From NCBI GenBank assembly GCA_020740775.1, contig JAHEWK010000003.1:3410001-3474000 (forward strand): 64,000 nt of DNA, given 5' to 3'. Every line of letters starts with the position of its first letter. The stretch's first letter is position 1. The stretch is from Ilyonectria destructans. Lineage: Eukaryota; Ascomycota; Sordariomycetes; Hypocreales; Nectriaceae. Below, one piece after another: positions 58,455-64,000 of the stretch. Position numbers and translations under genes: made by a program. The notes beneath the pieces were generated by a model. That model did no database searches, was not told where the DNA came from, and saw nothing but the letters and a program-made list of their open reading frames with translations.

Positions 58455-60213
58455 CTACAACTTCGCCTTGGGTCGCTGGGACGGCACGGCTAGCGGCTCA
58501 TATGCGGTGCTCGACAGGCTGTCCGCGTGGTAGGCGGAGTGGTTGAACAAGCTGCGGATGTCGAGCAGGCCTGGGTGCAGCTCGTCGATGCGGTTGCAGC
58601 CGATGAGGCGCATGTTCATCTCCAGCTCGTCCTTGAGGAGCTGCATGGCGCGCTCGACGCCGGGCTGGCCGTAGGCGCTCATGGCGTAGAGCAAGGGCCG
58701 GCCGATGCCGACGCCGCGGGCGCCGAGGCAGAGGGCCTTGAGGATGTCGGTGCCGCGACGCACGCCGCCGTCAATGTACACCTCGATCTTGTCTTGGAGG
58801 CCGCGCTCGCGCAGCACGGGCATGGTCTCGGCGAGGACCTCGATGGCGGAGCGTGAAAACTCGAGCTGGCGACCGCCGTGGTTGGAGAGGACGACGCCCT
58901 GGCAGCCGTGCTCGACGGCCAGGAGGACGTCCTCGACGCGCTGGACGCCCTTGATGATGATGGGCATCTTGGTGATGCTCTGGAACCAGGGGATGTCGGC
59001 CCAGCACAGGGCCGGATCGATGAAGCTGGAGATGGCGCGGGCGGCGCCCTGGCTGTTGTCCGTATCCTGGCCCTCCTGGACCTTGGTGCCAGGGTCGGTG
59101 AACTTGCTACGCATGTCCTTCTCGCGGCGGCCCAGCTGGGGGGCGTCGACGGTGATGAAAAGGCCCTTGCAGCCACGCTTCTCGGCGTGCTGGACAATCT
59201 TCTTGGTGATCTCGCGGTCCGTGTTGACGTAGAGCTGCAGCCACTGGACCTGGTCGCCCGCGGCGGCGTCGACGATCTCGTCGAAGGAGCACGAGGCGAG
59301 CGTGGGGATCATCTGGATGATGTCGTGCTTGCCCGAGGCGCGCGTGAGGACGACCTCGCCTTCGTGGTGGCCCAGCTTGCCGAGGGCCGTGGCGGTCACG
59401 TAGACGGGGATGGACGTCTTTGTGCCGAGCATGGTGGTGGAGATGTCGACGTTTGCGACGTCGACGAGGATCTTGGGGCGAAACCAGATGCGGTGAAAGG
59501 CGCTGTGGTTCTCTCGCAGGGTCTAAGTGAGGAGATCAGCTTTTTGCTCAGGCATTCCCAGACATTCATGGAATGCGGAATCGCATACAATCTCGTCGTC
59601 TGCGGCACTTGAGTAGTATCCCCAAGCGCCCTTCTTCATGACCCGGGCTGCGACGGCCTCAAAGTCCAGCAGGTTGTAGCACTGCGACAGCAAGGGCTTC
59701 TGGGCAACGCGCTCCAGGCGGCCGACCTCATCCGGGTCCTCCTCCTTCTCCTCCTGCTCGACGGTGTCCATGTCGACGGGGCCCAGGTGCTTGGACGCAT
59801 CGAGGTACTTGTCGAGGGTGTCTGGCGGGTGGATGGGCTCGTATTCTTCGGTGGCGTCCTTGCCCTGTATGTATTGTCAGATGCGATGCAGCGACAGTGA
59901 GCTGACGGGGGCTAAAACGTACAGCATATCTAAGGATAATTTTTTGACCTCCAGGGTGTTCTGTTGCGCCGAGTTAAGCCCAAGTCAGTCGCCGTTCATC
60001 TCTCAATGCCTCTTCTTTCATCCGAACTCATGACGGCGCCGCGAAGCCAGCCTTATCGTACCTGGGAGGAACTCGGTTACATCATACGCCTTGCCCTGTC
60101 GCAACAGGTTAGCACTCAGATCTAGCAGCGACAAGAGGATTCCCTACGTGGACAATGACCCAGCACGACTTGGCATTGTTGTGCTCGGCGACCTCGTTGC
60201 CCTTCAACACCAT
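58455..60213 (-). CDS. CYB2: Cytochrome b2-type FMN dehydrogenase (L-lactate dehydrogenase family)
   Basis: Five exons (60213-60148, 60095-60062, 59960-59923, 59864-59589, 59522-58455) give about 493 residues; exons 2 and 3 are only 34 and 38 nt. Splicing builds an N-terminal cytochrome b5 heme domain (NAKSCWVIVH, GKAYDVTEFL, then EHPGGQKIILRYAGKDAT with the heme His in HPGG). A hinge leads to the FMN barrel: YYSSAADDEI, TATALGKLGH, QLYVNTDREIT, VDAPQLGRREKD, the catalytic His and Arg in LSNHGGRQLEFSRS, and GGVRRGTDILKALCLGA. Known relatives oxidise L-lactate or other 2-hydroxy acids and pass electrons to cytochrome c. Unlike yeast Cyb2 there is no mitochondrial presequence: the b5 domain starts within ten residues of the first Met. 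Substrate is therefore inferred, and a cytosolic or other location is possible. Confidence 0.88.
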
Positions 60214-61776
60214 TGTGACGATGTGACGAGTGTGGACGGGGGAATGTGTTGTGATGATACGTAGTAGCGATAGCGATTCGCTGCCTTTCGCCCGAGACCG
60301 GATGTCAGTGAAATGATGGCTAGACTTGGCTCGCTGACCAAAACAAAAGGGCGTCTGTCCGTAGAAGATGCAATGCAGAAACCCAAGCAAAACAAGCGGG
60401 GGTGTGGTTTAATAAACAAAATGGAAAAGAAAAGGAAAAGAAACAGCCGAAGCTCGCCGCCCGGGGATAGAATTCGGATATGGGCCACCGCTGAAGGCGA
60501 TGGCGTAACGCAACCGAACAGGGGAATTGACTGACGAACACGGCGGACAAGGTTGGCTGGCCTCGCTAGGTATTTCTCCACACAGCGGCCTTACTAAGGT
60601 CCTAATCGGTAACGCCGGCCAAAATGCCCGGTTCGTTATGTTCCCTGACTTACACGTAAATTTAGTGTGACGGAGGGAAGATCCGACGGGGCAAAAAAGC
60701 GGGTCACGTGACGTTTACTGTCCCAATAGCAATACTCTCTCCTTGACAGCGGAAGTGCTTGTGGGGCGCGGTGGACAAATTGGGTTTAAGCAAGTACACA
60801 ATTCAGTTAGCGAATACTTTCTCTTTTGCAAGGCTAACCATAGAAAGTCTGGTATTTGTTAAACGTGGGGAAGGTCTGAGCTGCCCCACAAGCATTTCCG
60901 CTGCCAAGGAGATAGATTTTGGCTGATTCAACAGAAATACCCCGGCTTTCAACGTACCACGCTAGCAAGAGATGCTGTTCTTCTCCTCGATTTCTGTCGG
61001 GCAAAATGGCCGGATTTTCAAACGGGCCATTTGACCGGCAGCCCATCTGGCTCAGTACAAAGCCAACTAACCCACCACTGTTTGTACCTCATGCAGGCTG
61101 CCAGCCATTTTGACCGGCGTTACCGATCAGGACCTCAACAGCCTGTGGCAGCGCATGGATTAGAAGGTCGACGTACCCAGGTCCACTGTAGTGCCTAGTT
61201 GCCGAGTCCCCCAATCGCTCCAGCGCCTGGCGCGCTAGGCCGCCGCCTCCACAGCGCTGCTCGGGCGGTCGGGTCAATGGGGTGCGGGGTACAGGTACAT
61301 CCGTCGGCGCCAGCCGTCAGCGCTGCGGTGAGGTGCGGCACAAGGCCGGGTACCTGTAAATTTGCCCCGAGACTCAGGGATCTCGGTGTAAAGAGCAGCG
61401 AGCAGCGACGGGTTTCTCTCAATCTCGGTCTGCAATACCTGCTACCTGCACCGTCCCTTTTCACTGCGTACACAGCACGGACAATTTGCCATTGAATCAA
61501 CGTGGGTTCTTGTTCATCTCTATGTACTCCTTATAACAGAATCCCTTCTAGATCACTGCCACGTGAGCCAAGCTCCAATGTCCCTTCCCTTCTCCTTCCC
61601 CCGAGCCCGGCGGCCATCCTGGAATAGCCGGCCAACCTGAAGTATCCGGGCCTGGCCGTCCCAGACGACTTGGCCGCTGCGGATATCAACGGAGCCCCGA
61701 GTCGCCTACCAGCTCCGCCTCCGTCCGCCAGCCGGCTCGGGGAATCGGCGTTTTATCCCCGGTCCATCATTCCCGG
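60214..61776. other. Intergenic, 1.56 kb
   Basis: This region lies upstream of the FMN dehydrogenase and downstream of BRO1. It contains a perfect 10-bp palindromic E-box (60703-60712, listed separately), a purine-rich stretch near 60415-60450 and GC-rich sequence at 61190-61400. I see no supported ORF and no RNA gene. Confidence 0.5.
60703..60712. promoter_or_regulatory. E-box palindrome GTCACGTGAC
   Basis: A perfect 10-bp palindrome with the bHLH core CACGTG, a Cbf1/Pho4-type site, lies about 490 bp upstream of the FMN dehydrogenase start. Regulation of that gene is inferred, not shown. Confidence 0.4.
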
Positions 61777-64000
61777 TTATTTCCAAGCATTTAGTCCAGC
61801 CCAAGGATCGTGAGGCTGTTGTTGCTGCTGCGCACTCTGCGGGTGACCGGTGTTTGGGTCATACTCCTGGTTGCCGTAGTGGATTGTCTGTTGCGGTCCC
61901 AACGGAGGCGGCCCAGGAGGTGGAGGAGGTGGTACAAACCCGGGGGGTACATAACCTCCTTGGGTATGCTGCGGCTGAGGGCCTCCGAACGAGCTAAACG
62001 ATTGACGCTGCTGTCCAAACGTCGTCTGGTTCGGCGGTGGCGACGCGGGACCTCGCATCGCGTTCATGCCAAAGGACGTCTGGTTAGGAGGCGGAGACGT
62101 CGGCCCTGGCGTCCGCCCATATTGGCTGGGGTTGTAAGCGGGTTGTGCATAGGCTGCGCCAGGCGGCGGGCTAAACGACTGCGTTGTCTGCTGACCAGGG
62201 AAGCCCTGGTAGGTCTGTTGCTGCGACATCGTCTGTTGGTTGGCGGGAGGAGAGTTGGGGACCTGGTATTGTCCTTGAAAGTTGGTCGACGGGTATCGAG
62301 GCGCTTGTCCCGACTGGAAAAGCGGCGTCGGCGTCGGCCGGTTTGATGAGGGTTGTGGTGATGACTTTGCCGGATCCATCGACATCCTTTCCATCAGCCC
62401 CCGCAGCCGCTCTCGCTCCATCTCGGCGTGTGAGTTCTTGCTGGACGAACGCTCCTGTTCAATCTGGCCCAGGAGTTGCGCCCCCTCCGACCTGCGGTTG
62501 TTGACAAATGTCTCGACATTCTTTTCCAAGCTCTCCACCGTCTCCCGCATCTCTGCGTACCAGTTCTTGGCGCTCTGCAGTCCAGCTTCCAGATCAAGAA
62601 ACTCCTGGTACGCTCGCTTATACTTGTTGATAACAGTCGATCGGTGTCTCTGAATGTTTTCGTATTTGCTCTGCTCCGACTGAACCCTCTTATCTTGCAG
62701 GAGCTTGTTGAACGACGAAGTCAGCTCCTTCATCAGGCTAGACTGCTTGTGATTGGCCTGCAAGAGTCGGTTCTGGTGAGGTCGGAACTTTTCCAGCTCT
62801 TGCTCGAACAACTGCGTCTCATAGTTTGATATCGACTTCTTGTTGAGAATCAAAATTTGAGAGATATCATCGTTGTGGGCCTAAAATGGTCAATATGACA
62901 GAACTCGACCTTCGTGGTTGCAGGTACCGTTCACTCACCTTTTCTTTCAAGTCCTTCAGCACTTGATTCCGCTCTCGCTTAATAAGGTTGAGCTTCTTCA
63001 GAATATCCTCTACCTTGTTGATCTGGTCCACAACACTTGGCCCTTCCTCAAAGTCGGTATCCAGGAGGTTGGTCTCGCCACCCGCAGGGCTAGCGGTGTT
63101 GCTGCCCCTTTCCCGTGCTTGAGCTACAGATCTCTGGAACAGTTGGTCAACCCCACCCGTTTGGGCGGCTCGCCTCATCTCATCAAAGTCGCGCTCATTT
63201 TGGCGGAGCTTGGTCGCCAGCTGGTTATCGCTTCTTGACGCTTCGTCCAGCGCATCTCGATAGTTTCGGATATCCCCTCGCAGAGTCGTCGTCAATCTCG
63301 AGCTAGGTTGTTGCGTCCATTCGCCCTCATACTTGGATCGCATCTTCTCACATACCCCTTCTTCCATGTCCAGTGACTTGGTGCCTTTTTCTAGGATAGA
63401 GAGAATCGATTCTTTCTCAGTCCTTAGGAAGTCAAAGATGGACACCGGGTTCTCGTGGTCGGAAACGTCGTCACACCATTGTCGGAAGTCCTCGTCGGGG
63501 AGGATATCCTGGTCAAAGCCGCCCTTCAACACTTGCAGTGCCCCAGGTAGCCTGAGGTAATCCAGGCTCGCTGCCATCTCGCCGTTGGCAGTGTCGACTC
63601 TCTCCGTCTCGGCTCTAACTAGTTTTGCCTTCTCTTCGTCATACAAGCTTGCCGACTCGGTTACCGAGAACGGAACAATCTTGGCGAAGAGATCGGGGCC
63701 AGTGATGCGTTGGATATCTTGCCCAGCGTATAACTCGCTAACGGGGATTGGCTTCGCAGCAGGTAGCTTGGCAACTGGCTCCAGGGTAGCCTCTGCAGGT
63801 ACCGTTTGGTGATAAATATAGTCATTATCCTTCACCAATTCCTCCAACTTGCGTTGGACCGTAGTGTAATGTCGCTTGGCCAATTCCTGAAGTAGCCCAC
63901 CGCATTCAGCATTAAGGTTAGAGCTAGGGGGAACCGAGCTCGGGAAGTTTCTCGCAACACGGTCAGCTTCCTTCGCCTGGACCTCAGCGACCTGCAGGCG
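61777..64000 (-). CDS. bro1: BRO1/ALIX-type ESCRT adaptor, C-terminal part (N-terminus beyond window)
   Basis: Two exons are visible: 62880-61777 and the segment from 62939 to the right edge, joined over a 58-nt intron (62881-62938). The frame is still open at 64000, so the N-terminal BRO1 domain is outside. The visible part is the helical V domain that binds YPxL motifs in ALIX relatives (ELAKRHYTTVQRKLEELVKD, then long coiled-coil segments such as VNKVEDILKK-like and QNRLLQANHKQSSLMKELTS). A Pro/Gln-rich tail follows, with YPSTNFQGQ, repeated SPPPNQTSFG-type units and VPPPPPPGPPPLG, and ends DPWAGLNAWK. The Pro-rich tail and final motif fit Bro1 rather than the pH-signalling protein PalA. 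Bro1 binds Snf7 in ESCRT-III on endosomes and recruits the Doa4 deubiquitinase for multivesicular body sorting. Confidence 0.9.

Noticed and set aside
18701..61354. Scattered GGTACC palindromes in intergenic DNA
   Set aside because: I saw about ten in 64 kb, which is at or below the number expected by chance for a 6-bp site.

Overview
The window looks like a chromosome-internal stretch from a filamentous ascomycete (Pezizomycotina), most likely a Sordariomycete. The evidence is short spliceosomal introns (about 47-105 nt), two fungal type I fatty acid synthase subunit genes placed head to head, a XlnR/Xyr1-type regulator of about 936 residues, three Zn2Cys6 regulators and a NACHT/STAND protein with a fungal-type N-terminal domain. 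I see no phage, plasmid, CRISPR, rRNA, intact transposon or secondary-metabolite cluster. Seventeen protein genes are supported; two are cut by the window edges.

Layout from left to right: the C-terminus of Ku70 (1-540, +); a large disordered regulator with a central Zn2Cys6 cluster (910-4455, +); a DHA1-type MFS exporter (4934-6910, -); a PPR-like mitochondrial protein (9208-11067, -) divergent from LSM4 (11350-11957, +); the FAS alpha subunit fas2 (12428-18112, -) divergent from the FAS beta subunit fas1 (21493-27859, +); guanine deaminase (28826-30320, +); a MARVEL-type four-helix membrane protein (33599-34328, +) convergent with an atypical bZIP protein (34690-35690, -); the xylanase/cellulase activator XlnR/Xyr1 (37445-40356, -); a 6.1 kb gene-poor spacer; a second Zn2Cys6 regulator with a fungal transcription-factor domain (46485-49154, -); a NACHT STAND protein with ankyrin repeats (50534-52968, +); mitochondrial ribosomal protein uS4m/NAM9 (53247-54942, -) divergent from the alternative clamp loader CTF18 (55280-58237, +); a cytochrome b2-type FMN dehydrogenase (58455-60213, -); and the C-terminal part of BRO1 (61777-64000, -), which runs off the right edge.

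Most neighbours are functionally unrelated housekeeping genes. The clear functional unit is fas1/fas2, whose products form the alpha6beta6 cytosolic fatty acid synthase and share a 3.4 kb intergenic region. Gene models were rebuilt by hand by joining exons at GT-AG (once GC-AG) junctions that keep frame and restore conserved family motifs, so small boundary errors are possible. Intergenic DNA makes up about a third of the window; it holds many random open frames but no gene I could support.

The points most worth a second look are the STAND protein whose P-loop is rebuilt across a 25-nt exon, a GC-AG intron in NAM9, a stop-free 54-nt intron near the 3' end of xlnR, a very AT-rich island in the long xlnR upstream spacer, and an MCB-type ACGCGT site in front of CTF18. 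I did not find a convincing new multi-gene system.
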